Below are positions 24,826 to 34,000 of a DNA stretch of 40,418 nt, one piece after another; positions within the stretch are counted from its first letter, which is position 1, and every line of letters begins with the position of its first letter. The notes below the pieces were generated by a model. The model saw nothing but the letters and a program-made list of their open reading frames with translations. It was not told where the DNA came from and searched no databases. This DNA is from Hyphomonadaceae bacterium (lineage in GTDB: Bacteria; Pseudomonadota; Alphaproteobacteria; Caulobacterales; Aquidulcibacteraceae), in NCBI GenBank assembly GCA_020848895.1, contig JADLHI010000487.1:1-40418 (forward strand). Reading direction: 5' to 3'. The position numbers and the translations under genes were made by a program.

Positions 24826-26042
24826 GGCGCGGGTACATCTTTCTTGAGCCGCCGCATCCCGAACCATAGTGCGGCCACAGCGACAACGGCAATGAGTGCA
24901 GGGATAAGCGGCGCGTCGAGCCAAGGCCAGTACGCGCCAAGCGCTGCGAGAGGGCGCTCAAGCAAACCGGTCAAGTAATAGGCGATCGCGAACACTGACA
25001 ATCCCTCTACCGCTTGCTGCAAACGAAGTTGAGCGGCCGCACGCTCATTCATTGACGTCAGCAATGCGCTGTTCTGCCGTTCGACGGCGACGTCCACGCG
25101 TGTGCGCAGCAGCGCCGAAACGCGGTCAATACGTAAACCGGCAGCGTCAAGCCGTCTCGTGAGGGACGCGCATGTGGCCATTGCCGGCGCGAAGCGGCGG
25201 TTGAGGAACACCGATACGCGCTCGGATCCTTCGATCCTTTCTTCGCGCAATTCCACAACGCGTTGCGCGAACAGCGCCGCATACGCGTCCGAGGCGCCCA
25301 GGCGAAAGCTGACATCGCACCGAACGCGTTCAAGTCGCGCAGCGAGGGCAGTCAGGTCGGTGAGAAGCTGGGCGTCCGCCGCGTTGTCGCTCGCAGCGGG
25401 CATGCTGCCGGACATGCGCCGCAAATCCGCTTCGAGTTGATCCAGCGCGCGCAAGGCCTCTTGTGCAACCGGCAAACCCAACAGCGCCATGTTGCGGTAG
25501 GTCTCCAATTCGATGAGGCGGCGGATTAAGCGTCCGAATCTGGGTGGATCATCACCGTTGAGTTCAATCTCGATCAGTGTCCTGCCGCTTTGACCCATGC
25601 GGAAGTCAGATTGGACCGTAGCAAAGCCGCCACTGACGCTTGACCGAGCGAGCTCCTTCGAGCGCTCGGTGATCGCGACCTCTGCTTCGGCCCTTGGCAC
25701 GATCGCCACTTCCAAGGATGTTACACATTCGCCGTCAAAATCCGACCACCATAGAGGCGGCGAGGCGCCGCCGGGATTGTCTTCAATGAACAATGTCCAC
25801 GTCACGAACTCGCTGTGACGCTCCCACTTCAAGCGACCCGATGGGGTCTCACACACAGCTTGTCGGTCGGTGCGGTGTAGGAGCTTTCCGCCTATTGCCG
25901 TGAGCCGCGCGTCGAGCTCTGTCTCGAGTGATGAAACTCCAGTGAGAGCCAAGTGGAAGATGGTGGATGGCGCGCTGACCGCAACACTCGGGCGCGCGTG
26001 GGTTTCTGCGTCGAGCGCACGCCGGAGCGGGTGCTCGATCAT
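24816..26042 (-). CDS. DUF3422 family membrane-anchored protein
   Basis: A 408-residue protein recognised as DUF3422. It starts with the family-typical HPLRRALDAETHARP, has the FVTWTLF and GGFATVQSDFRMGQ segments, a helical coiled part, and ends with two hydrophobic helices (about 345-362 and 378-395) and a basic tail. Its function is unknown. Its ATG overlaps the stop of the TolC-like gene by 4 bases, so it is the last gene of the sqr operon. That placement ties it to sulfide stress or to the efflux pump. Confidence 0.88.
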   Translation of the reverse strand: MIEHPLRRALDAETHARPSVAVSAPSTIFHLALTGVSSLETELDARLTAIGGKLLHRTDRQAVCETPSGRLKWERHSEFVTWTLFIEDNPGGASPPLWWSDFDGECVTSLEVAIVPRAEAEVAITERSKELARSSVSGGFATVQSDFRMGQSGRTLIEIELNGDDPPRFGRLIRRLIELETYRNMALLGLPVAQEALRALDQLEADLRRMSGSMPAASDNAADAQLLTDLTALAARLERVRCDVSFRLGASDAYAALFAQRVVELREERIEGSERVSVFLNRRFAPAMATCASLTRRLDAAGLRIDRVSALLRTRVDVAVERQNSALLTSMNERAAAQLRLQQAVEGLSVFAIAYYLTGLLERPLAALGAYWPWLDAPLIPALIAVVAVAALWFGMRRLKKDVPAPQP

Positions 26043-27289
26043 TGCATGCCGGTGAGGGCGCGCAATCTGTACGCAGAAACGATCACTGCTGCATGGGCGC
26101 GGTCGAGATCGAGTTCGGCCTGTAGAAGATCGCGTTCTGCGTCGAGGACGTCGAGCGTTGGCCTTTGACCAACTTCTGCTTCGTCGCGGATGCTCTGCAG
26201 CGCCGTGCGTGACGCATCGACCTGAAGGCGGGCGGCGAGTTCAGCTTCTCTGACCGCCTGGTGACCCTCGAACGCCGTTGTTACATCATCGACGACCCCG
26301 CGTTCGGCCGCGTGTCGCAGCGCGCGCGCCTCAGCAAGGCCGGCGCGCGCTTCGCGCACCTCGCCGCTGATCCGTCCGCCGGTGAAGAGGGGGATCGATG
26401 CACGCGCCACCACGGCCGTTCCCTCGGCGCGGTATCCAGGCAAAAATTCATCGCGGATTGTGCTCGATTCCAGGCTCACAGCCACCGTCGGCGCATGCTG
26501 TGCCGCGGCGCGCCAAACGCCGGCTGAGGCTGCGTCTTCAGCTTCGCGGAGCGCGATGAGTTGAGGGTTCGCGTCTTGCGCGGCGCGGATTGCCTCCTCC
26601 AGCGCGAGCGGCGTCTCAGGCGGTGTCGTGACTGCGTGGAGGTCGCCTGGTTCAATGCCAATGATCCGGCGGAAACGTGAAACTGCGGCGGCGTCATCAG
26701 CGCGCGCCTGCGCCATCGCCGCCAGTGCGGCAGCGCGGCGCGCCTGGGCTTGGGCAAGCTCGCTCCGCGGAATGTCGCCAGCGTCAAAACGAAGCTGAGC
26801 CTGATCAGCTAAACGTGTGAGAGCCGCGAGGTTGGCGCTGCGCAATTGTACCGCGCGGCGGCTGGAGAGGACGCCGAGATAAGCTTCCGCGGCGTCGGCA
26901 ATGAGTGCGCCCCGCACGCCGTTGCGTTCGGCGATTGTTGCGTCCCGGCCGGCGCGTGCTTGGCGTGCGCCGGCAATGGCGCGACCACCCGAAAAGATGA
27001 GCTGCTCGGCGGCGATCACGCCGGAACGCGGCTCGATATCAATCGTGCCGGCGCCATAATCAGTCTCCGCCTGCGCGTATTGGCCACGCGCCGTCACCTG
27101 AGGGAGCAAGGCTGAGCGTGCTTGCGTGAGACGCGCACGCGCGCCATCGACGCGAGCATCGGCTGCGTCCAGCACGGGGCTTGTTTCGATAGCGGCGGCG
27201 ATTGCATCATCGAGGCTCTGCGCGTGTGCAGATAGCGGCGCCAGCGCCAAGGCAGCCGCACCTATCGCCGCGAGGTGCGAACGCTTCAT
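26039..27289 (-). CDS. TolC-family outer membrane efflux protein
   Basis: A 416-residue protein with a signal peptide (MKRSHLAAIGAAALALAPLS, cut after AHAQ) and two OEP repeats of about 180 residues, rich in long heptad helices with many Arg, Ala and Glu, as in trimeric outer membrane channels. The start is fixed by an ATGA overlap with the DUF2892 gene; 15-19 extra upstream residues are possible but lack support. No adaptor or pump lies in this operon. The HlyD-type adaptor and RND pump are in the divergent operon (29993-34287), and the three probably make one tripartite system. Confidence 0.9.
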   Translation of the reverse strand: MKRSHLAAIGAAALALAPLSAHAQSLDDAIAAAIETSPVLDAADARVDGARARLTQARSALLPQVTARGQYAQAETDYGAGTIDIEPRSGVIAAEQLIFSGGRAIAGARQARAGRDATIAERNGVRGALIADAAEAYLGVLSSRRAVQLRSANLAALTRLADQAQLRFDAGDIPRSELAQAQARRAAALAAMAQARADDAAAVSRFRRIIGIEPGDLHAVTTPPETPLALEEAIRAAQDANPQLIALREAEDAASAGVWRAAAQHAPTVAVSLESSTIRDEFLPGYRAEGTAVVARASIPLFTGGRISGEVREARAGLAEARALRHAAERGVVDDVTTAFEGHQAVREAELAARLQVDASRTALQSIRDEAEVGQRPTLDVLDAERDLLQAELDLDRAHAAVIVSAYRLRALTGMQ

Positions 27290-27489
27290 TTGAATGCGCA
27301 TCCCGCTTTCACGCCGAAGGCTTTGAAGATCATCGCGGCGGGGCAAAAGCCAGTGAAAGCCGCCTGCAGCATGTTGGCGCCGGCGAAGACCGTGAGCCAG
27401 ATCCAGGCGGGATGAACAAAATGCGCAAGCGTAAGACTCACGAGGACGACGAATCCGGCGAATGCCAGAACAGCGCGATCAAGGGTCAT
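27286..27489 (-). CDS. DUF2892 small membrane protein (first copy)
   Basis: A 67-residue protein with two hydrophobic segments (about 6-24 and 28-47) and the conserved FTGFCPAAMIFKAFG end. DUF2892 is the membrane part of YgaP-type rhodaneses and often stands alone next to sulfur genes. The cysteine in GFCP is typical. The start at 27489 and the stop at 27286 both share bases with their neighbours (ATGA on both sides), so it is translated with trxC and tolC. A second DUF2892 protein lies at 34297. Confidence 0.9.
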   Translation of the reverse strand: MTLDRAVLAFAGFVVLVSLTLAHFVHPAWIWLTVFAGANMLQAAFTGFCPAAMIFKAFGVKAGCAFK

Positions 27490-27926
27490 GGTGTTCTCCG
27501 TGCGGTTTGAATCCATTGCATGAGCCCGTCAGCCGTCATCAGGCCGGCTTGGTGGGCGATCTTCTTGCCGTCTTCGAACAGGAAGAGTGCAGGGATGCCG
27601 CGAACGCCGAGGCGAGCTGGCGACTGACAAAGGTCTGCATTCATCTTGAGGAAAATGGCCTTGCCGGCGAGGCGTTGAGCGGCATCGGCAAAATGCGGCG
27701 CCATCATCCGGCACGGGCCACACCAAGGCGCCCATACGTCGAGCACCACCAAACCTTTGGTGTTCGCCAAGTGTTTGGCGAATGCTTCATCATCGACGTC
27801 GATCGAGGCGCCGGCAATGAGCTGGACGCCGCATTGGCCGCACTTTGCAGCGAGCGGATCGCGGCCTGCGGCGATGCGATTTCCCGTGCCGCACGATGGG
27901 CACGCGACCTGGGTTAGCGCTGGCAT
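27486..27926 (-). CDS. trxC: Thioredoxin TrxC-like with zinc ribbon
   Basis: A 146-residue thioredoxin-2. The N-terminal zinc site uses C9-x2-C12 and C29-x2-C32; the thioredoxin fold follows with the active site WCGPC at C69 and C72 and the cis-Pro in RGIPALFLF. It reduces disulfides and can release persulfides or polysulfides. It starts one base after the sqr stop and overlaps the DUF2892 gene, so it is part of the sulfide operon and a sound candidate to act on persulfidated products. Confidence 0.93.
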   Translation of the reverse strand: MPALTQVACPSCGTGNRIAAGRDPLAAKCGQCGVQLIAGASIDVDDEAFAKHLANTKGLVVLDVWAPWCGPCRMMAPHFADAAQRLAGKAIFLKMNADLCQSPARLGVRGIPALFLFEDGKKIAHQAGLMTADGLMQWIQTARRTP

Positions 27927-27927
27927 G

Positions 27928-29205
27928 TCAGGTCTCCGGCTTCACCTTCTTGATGCCCAGCGTGTCCATCACGAGCTTTTCGTAGAACGGCTCGCTCTTT
28001 CCCTTGCGCACTTTGCCGATGAAGTATTTTTCGAAGGCCTCCTTGGCTAAGTGAACCCACTTGCCTTCGGCTGACCAATTGACATTGCGCGGAGGAATTT
28101 GGGGCTGCGCAACGAACGCGACGCCGCCATCGCCGAAGTCGGCGAGGCAGATTGCATTCCAGGTCGCCTCGGCCTCCGGCTCTTTGCCGCGAACCAAGTC
28201 GCCAATGTTTTCGGCCGTGGCCGTCACCATCGATTCGATCATGAATCCCGTCTTCGGCACACCCACAGGGACGGGCGTTTTGCCCATGGGCGGGATCGCA
28301 ACGGTGACGCCGATGCTGAAGATGTTTGGGAACGCGGGGTTGCGTTGGTGCTTGTCTATCAACACGAACCCACGCGGGTTGGTGAGGCCCTCCAGCCCTT
28401 TGATCGCGTCCACGCCGCGGAAGGCGGGCAGCATCATGGAATAGCCGAACGGGAGATCGTGGGTGGCCTTGACGGAACCATCTTCATTGATTTCTTCGAC
28501 ATGCATCACGCCCTGATCGACGGAAGCGACGCGCGCGTTCGTGATCCACTTGATGTGGCGGTTGCGCATCTCGCTTTCGAGCAGACCCTTGGTGTCGCCG
28601 ACGCCATCCAGACCGAGGTGCCCGACATAGGGTTCTGAGGTGACGAACGTCATGGGCACGCGATCGCGGATGCGGCGCTTGCGTAGCTCGGTGTCGAGGA
28701 TCATCGCGAATTCATAAGCCGGCCCAAAGCAGCTCGCGCCTTGCACGGCCCCCACGACGATTGGCGCAGGGTTATTGCAGAAGCGCTCGAAGGCATTCGC
28801 GGCTTGCTCCGCGTGGTCGACATGGCAGATCGACTGCGTGTTGGCGTCAGGGCCGAAGCCTGGGATTTCATCGAATGCGAGTTCGGGACCGGTCGCGATG
28901 ACGAGATAATCGTAGGGGACCGAGCGGCCGTCTTCGAGCTCGACACGGTTTTCGCTGGGATGGACGCGCTTGGCGCCGACATTGATGAAATTGATGCCCT
29001 TCTTCTTCATGACGGGCGGCAATTTGACTTCGATTGATGCCCGGTCGCGCCAGCTCACCGCCACCCACGGATTGGATGGTACGAAGAAATAGGAATCGCC
29101 CTTCGAGATGACGGTAAGGCGATCCTTGCCGCGCAACTTCTCCTTGATTTCGTATGCGGCGATCACGCCGCCCAGCCCTGCGCCCAGAACGACGACCTCA
29201 GCCAT
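27928..29205 (-). CDS. sqr: Sulfide:quinone oxidoreductase
   Basis: A 425-residue flavoprotein on the membrane face that oxidises sulfide to polysulfide/persulfide and passes electrons to quinone. The FAD-binding GAGLGGV is at 8-14 and the second motif VIATGPELAF at 102-111. Three cysteines, C127, C159 and C353, fall at exactly the positions I recall for the well-studied Rhodobacter capsulatus enzyme (C127, C159, C353). FPNIFSIGV and the C-terminal amphipathic tail also fit. The ATG at 29205 has GGAGGA at ideal spacing; longer frames upstream cross the promoter. It is the first gene of sqr-trxC-DUF2892-tolC-DUF3422. Confidence 0.93.
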   Translation of the reverse strand: MAEVVVLGAGLGGVIAAYEIKEKLRGKDRLTVISKGDSYFFVPSNPWVAVSWRDRASIEVKLPPVMKKKGINFINVGAKRVHPSENRVELEDGRSVPYDYLVIATGPELAFDEIPGFGPDANTQSICHVDHAEQAANAFERFCNNPAPIVVGAVQGASCFGPAYEFAMILDTELRKRRIRDRVPMTFVTSEPYVGHLGLDGVGDTKGLLESEMRNRHIKWITNARVASVDQGVMHVEEINEDGSVKATHDLPFGYSMMLPAFRGVDAIKGLEGLTNPRGFVLIDKHQRNPAFPNIFSIGVTVAIPPMGKTPVPVGVPKTGFMIESMVTATAENIGDLVRGKEPEAEATWNAICLADFGDGGVAFVAQPQIPPRNVNWSAEGKWVHLAKEAFEKYFIGKVRKGKSEPFYEKLVMDTLGIKKVKPET

Positions 29206-29259
29206 TGGTTTCCTCCGTCTTAATCCGCCCGTTCGGCGGGGCGTCTTTTCGCCTTCTGC

Positions 29260-29293
29260 TTGACTATATATGAGCAAATCCGTATATACGCAA
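29260..29293. promoter_or_regulatory. Interlocked divergent promoters of sqr and the ArsR sensor
   Basis: Plus strand: TTGACT (29260-29265), 17 bases, TATATA (29283-29288). Minus strand: TTGCGT (29288-29293), 17 bases, TATATA (29265-29270). The -10 box of each promoter touches the -35 box of the other. The core carries CTATATATGAG (29264-29274), found again exactly at 36471-36481. Both strands are nearly equal in strength, so one repressor dimer could silence both operons. Confidence 0.75.
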
Positions 29294-29295
29294 GT

Positions 29296-29622
29296 ATGAA
29301 ACGAAGAAGCCCTCTTCCGGCGGATCGGGCCGAGGCGGCGAGCCAGGTTTTGAAAGCCTTGGCGAGCCCGCATCGATTGATGCTCGCGTGCCATCTCTCA
29401 TCGGGCGAGGAGACGGTGGGGGAGCTGGCAGCGGCGCTGGGGCTACGAGAATCGACCGTTTCTCAACATCTGGCTGTGATGCGGCGGGAGCGCTTGGTTG
29501 GTGCCCGTCGTGACGGCCAATCCATCCATTATTCACTGCAGAGCGAGGTCGTTCGCGACGTCATCGCCGCTTTGGCGCGCAGCTTTTGCACGCTTGATCC
29601 AGAGCAATCCGCACGGAGATAA
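29296..29622 (+). CDS. ArsR-family sulfide/persulfide sensor, SqrR/BigR-like
   Basis: A 108-residue winged-helix repressor (LKALASPHRLMLACHL, recognition region LRESTVSQHLAVMRRERL, wing RRDGQSIHYSL). Cysteines C32 and C98 are 66 residues apart, the spacing of the sensing pair in SqrR and BigR, where persulfides bridge the two and release DNA. The start is the ATG at 29296, seven bases after the -10 box, so the mRNA is probably leaderless; there is no Shine-Dalgarno site. A TTG at 29260 would sit in the promoter and is rejected. It is the first gene of an operon with rhodanese, the pump, DUF2892 and a binding protein, and it likely represses itself and sqr. Confidence 0.88.
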   Translation: MKRRSPLPADRAEAASQVLKALASPHRLMLACHLSSGEETVGELAAALGLRESTVSQHLAVMRRERLVGARRDGQSIHYSLQSEVVRDVIAALARSFCTLDPEQSARR

Positions 29623-29624
29623 AT

Positions 29625-29981
29625 GTGTTCAACAATCCACCCACCATGTCCCCTGAAGAAATCGCCGCGGCGCTGGCGCGGGGCGAAATCGTTCTGATCG
29701 ATGTCCGCGAGCCAATGGAGTATGCCGCTGAGCGTATCCACGGCGCGCTGCTCTATCCGCTTTCCACCTTCGATCCAGCGGAGTTGCCGCACGATGAAAG
29801 GCGTCCGATCGTCTTTCATTGCGGCTCAGGCAAACGGTCCGCAACGGCCTTCACTGCTGCCGCGAAGATAGGCGTTCCGCTGCGCGCCCACATGCGCGGC
29901 GGCATCGGCGCTTGGAAAATGGCTGGACTGCCAACGGTGACAATCGATCCGGCAAGCGGCGCTGTCCGCGATCCGCGCTAA
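29625..29981 (+). CDS. Rhodanese-domain protein
   Basis: A 118-residue single-domain sulfurtransferase. The active-site loop CGSGKRS starts at C66 (VFHCGSGKRS), and LIDVREPMEY is the usual second-strand motif. It moves sulfane sulfur between persulfides and acceptors such as glutathione, sulfite or cyanide. It begins with GTG three bases after the regulator gene stop, with GGAG just upstream. An out-of-frame ATG two bases earlier is not used. It links the sensor to the pump genes in one operon. Confidence 0.9.
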   Translation: MFNNPPTMSPEEIAAALARGEIVLIDVREPMEYAAERIHGALLYPLSTFDPAELPHDERRPIVFHCGSGKRSATAFTAAAKIGVPLRAHMRGGIGAWKMAGLPTVTIDPASGAVRDPR

Positions 29982-29992
29982 CGGGGGAAGAG

Positions 29993-31036
29993 ATGGGCGG
30001 GCTTCGCGTGTCGAAATTGGTTGCGGTAGTCGCCCTGGCGCTGGCCTTGGCAAGCTGTGGGCGCGAGGAGGCGGACGCGCCGACGCCGCCTGCCGCGGCG
30101 CCTGCCGGGTTGATCACAGTCGCGCAACAGACGGCGCCCGACTACAAGACGGTGGCCGCTGTGCTCACCAATCGCGATGTGGGCGATGCACGCGCGCGCA
30201 TTAGCGGCACGGTCCAACGCCTTTTGGTTCGCGAAGGCGATCAAGTTCGTCGCGGCCAATTACTCGCGATCGTGGCGGACCAACGCCTTTCACTCGAAGC
30301 GCAGGCGGGTAACGCGAGCGTTGCTGCTGCGGAAGCAACGGCGGAGCGTGCGCGCGGCGACTTGCAGCGCGCTCAATACTTGTTTGAACGCGGCGTCTAC
30401 GCGCAGGCGCGCATGGACGCCGTGCAGGCCGAAGCGCGGGCGGCTGAGGCGCAGTTGCGCGCGGCGCGCGCCCAAGCTGGCGCTGCGGGAGCGGTTGCCG
30501 CGCAGGGGCGTGTCTACGCGCCCGCGGACGGACGGGTGACGCGATTGCCTATCCCCCAGGGAGCAGTCGTCATGCCGGGCGATATCGTCGTGGCAATTTC
30601 TACCGGCGCCCGCGTATTGCGTATTGAACTCCCCGAGGGCGAGGCAAGCGCTCTGCGGGAAGGGCAAGATATCCGCATCGTCAGCGACGGCGGCGCCGAG
30701 GTTCGCATGGCGCGTGTGCGTCAAGTCTATCCAGCGATCGACAATGGCCTTGTCACCGCTGATCTCGACGCGTCGAGCTTCGAAGGCGAGTTCATCGGCG
30801 CGCGCGTACGTGTTTTGGCCCCAGCCGGCGAACGACAAGCGTTCGTGATTCCCGCGACCTATATCGTGACACGCTATGGCGTCGACTACGTGCGCTTGTG
30901 GCGGGACGGCCGAGTTGTTGAGGCGCCGGTTCAGCGCGGTGCTCCGACTCCCATGGAAGGCATGGAAAACGGCGTCGAGATTCTGTCTGGACTTCGTGAC
31001 GGTGATCAGATCGTGCCGGCGGAGACAGGCGCATGA
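29993..31036 (+). CDS. HlyD-type RND periplasmic adaptor lipoprotein
   Basis: A 347-residue membrane fusion protein. The lipobox LASC ends at C22, so it is anchored as a lipoprotein after cleavage. The barrel-sandwich part (RISGTVQRLLVREGDQVRRG) surrounds a helical hairpin rich in Ala/Arg/Gln (about 95-160), with the return YAPADGRVTRLPI. The beta-barrel and membrane-proximal parts follow. GGGGGAAG precedes the ATG at 29993; the longer frame upstream is shadow. Its stop overlaps the RND start by 4 bases. It should join the RND pump to the TolC-like channel coded at 26039-27289. Confidence 0.9.
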   Translation: MGGLRVSKLVAVVALALALASCGREEADAPTPPAAAPAGLITVAQQTAPDYKTVAAVLTNRDVGDARARISGTVQRLLVREGDQVRRGQLLAIVADQRLSLEAQAGNASVAAAEATAERARGDLQRAQYLFERGVYAQARMDAVQAEARAAEAQLRAARAQAGAAGAVAAQGRVYAPADGRVTRLPIPQGAVVMPGDIVVAISTGARVLRIELPEGEASALREGQDIRIVSDGGAEVRMARVRQVYPAIDNGLVTADLDASSFEGEFIGARVRVLAPAGERQAFVIPATYIVTRYGVDYVRLWRDGRVVEAPVQRGAPTPMEGMENGVEILSGLRDGDQIVPAETGA

Positions 31037-34000
31037 AGCTCGGTCTCTCCGGCGGCATCACCAAGGCGACGATCCAGTCGCCGCTAACGCCGCTTTTTCT
31101 GTTGACAGCCATCGCGCTGGGTCTGCTCGCGCTTTTCACCATTCCGCGTGAGGAAGAGCCGCAGATCAGCGTGCCGCTCGTTGACATCATGGTGCGCGCC
31201 GACGGCCTACGTGCTCCAGATGCGGTCGAACTCGTCACCAAGCCGCTGGAAACGATTGTCCGTGGCATAGACGGTGTCGAGCACGTCTACAGTCAAACGC
31301 AGGACGATTCAGTTCTTGTGACGGCGCGGTTTGAAGTCGGCACTGACCCAGATGACGCAATAACGCGCATTCACGAGGAGATCGCCGCCAATATCAATCG
31401 CATCCCCGCTGGCATTCCAGAACCGCACATTGTGGCGCGTGGCATCAGCGATGTGCCGATCGCCGTCATCACATTATCGCCTGAGGCAAGCGTTGCTGAT
31501 CGATGGAATGATCAGGCGCTCTATCAAATCGCCGACGAGCTGCAGAGCGAATTGATCAAGGTGGAGGACGTCGGCCTAACCTTCATCGTGGGCGGCCGGC
31601 CCCAGGAAATTCGCGTGGCGCCCGATCCCGGGAGGCTGTCGCTTTACGGCGTGCCGTTGAGCTCTGTGATCGACGCGGTGCGCAACGCGAACCGTTCATT
31701 TCCCGGCGGCGATCTCCGCGGACGCAGCGAAACGAGTTCGGCGGTTATTGGCCGCACGCTCGACGAGCCATCCGACATTGGATTGCTGACCGTTCGCGCC
31801 GCCGATGGTCGCACTGTCTACTTGCGGGACGTGGCCGAAGTGAGCATGGCGCCGCGGGAGGATCAGGCGCGCGTCTGGCGTTTCACGCGCGATGGTGAAG
31901 AAGGCGAGAGTTTCATGGCGCCGGCGGTGAGCCTCGCCATCGCCAAACGCGATGGCGCCAACGCGGTGATCGTCTCTCAAGCCATCGAACGGCGTCTGCA
32001 CCAGCTTGAGGGCCGTCTGATTCCGGAGGGCGTTCACGCCACAATCACGCGCAACTACGGTGAAACGGCGAACGAGAAAGCCAACGAACTTCTGTTCCAC
32101 TTGGGGCTAGCAACTCTCTCGATCGTTGTGCTGATCGGCTTCACCATTGGCTGGCGTGAGGCGATGGTGACGGCATTCGTCATTCCGACGACCATTCTGC
32201 TGACGCTCTTTGCTTCAAACCTGATGGGCTACACGATCAATCGTGTGAGCTTGTTTGCGCTCATCTTCTCGATTGGCATCTTGGTCGACGACGCGATTGT
32301 TGTGATCGAGAATATTGCTCGGCATTGGGGGATGGGCGACGGTCGCACGCAACAGCAAGCGGCTATTGAGGCCGTTGCCGAAGTGGGCAACCCAACCATC
32401 ATCGCGACGCTCACGGTTGTGGCGGCGTTGCTTCCCATGATGTTCGTATCGGGGTTGATGGGGCCATACATGGCGCCGATCCCGGCGAACGCGTCAGCGG
32501 CGATGCTGTTCTCGTTCTTTGTGGCGATGATCCTGGCGCCGTGGCTGATGATCCGGTTTGCCCGAAAGGCCTTGGCTGGCGGGCATGCTGCTCATGGACA
32601 TGATGAGGGCGTGCTTGGTCGGCTTTATCGACGCGTCGCCACTCCGGTCATCCGCTCGCGCAAGAGTGCGCGGACGTTTGTGATCGGTGTTGGCGTGGCG
32701 ACAGTGGTTGCTTGCTCATTGTTCGGATTCGGGATTGTTCGGGTGAAGCTCCTGCCATTCGACAACAAGTCGGAAGTGCAGGTGGTTGTCGATCTGCCGG
32801 AGGGTGCTTCTCTCGAAGAGACTGAACGCGTCTTGATTGAGGCGGCACGTGTAGTCGAGCAGATCCCCGAAGTCGTGTCCGTGGACGCTTATGCGGGGAC
32901 GGCGGCGCCGTTCAATTTCAATGGTCTCGTTCGCCACTACTATTTGCGCAATCGTCCAGAACTGGGCGACCTCCAGGTAACGCTCGCGCCCCGCCACGAT
33001 CGCGACCGCGCAAGTCACGCCATCGCGCTTGACATGCGCGAGCGCCTGAGTGCGCTCGCTGTGCCGGAGGGTACGGCTGTTCGCGTGGTTGAAGTACCGC
33101 CGGGGCCGCCAGTTATCTCGACACTTCTGGCCGAGATCTATGGCCCTGATGCTGAAACGCGCCGCGCGGTTGCTGGCGAGGTGCGGCGGATCTTCGACAG
33201 CGTGCCCTACATTGTCGATATCGATGACAGCTACGGCCAACAACGTCCGCGATTGCGCCTGACGCCGGATCGCGCGCAACTCGAATATTTCGGCGTATCC
33301 GAGCAGAATGTCTTGGATTCAGTTGCGGCAACGCTTAGTGGTCAAGTCGTCGGCTATTCCCATCGCGGCGAAGGTCGCAATCCAATCGAGATTGCCGTTC
33401 GCCTACCGCAATCATCGCGGACATGGTCTGAGAATCTTGCGGCTATGCCTGTCGCCATGGCGGCCAATGGCTCTCGCTTGGTACAACTCGGCGAGGTGGT
33501 GTCCGCCCAAACGGAGCAGGGTTCATATCCAGTGTTTCGCCGCGACGGGCGGTACGCTGAAATGGTGATGGCCGAATTGGCCGGAGCCTACGAAGCGCCG
33601 ATCTACGGCATGTTGGCGGTCGATGACGCAATCAAGAACCATGATTGGGGCAACCTACCGCGCCCCGCGATCAGCCTTTATGGTCAGCCGGAAGATGAGG
33701 CGACGCCGACGCTCCTTTGGGATGGCGAGTGGGAGATCACTTATGTGACGTTCCGCGATATGGGCGCGGCTTTCATGGTGGCACTGCTTGGCATCTACAT
33801 TCTGGTGGTCGCGCAGTTTAAGAGCTTCAAACTACCGCTTGTCATCTTGACGCCCATTCCGCTCACGCTGATTGGTATCGTCATCGGCCATATTCTCTTC
33901 AATGCGCCATTCACGGCCACGTCGATGATCGGCTTTATCGCTTTGGCCGGCATTATCGTTCGCAACTCCATTCTTCTGGTGGATTTCGTGCGCCATGCCC

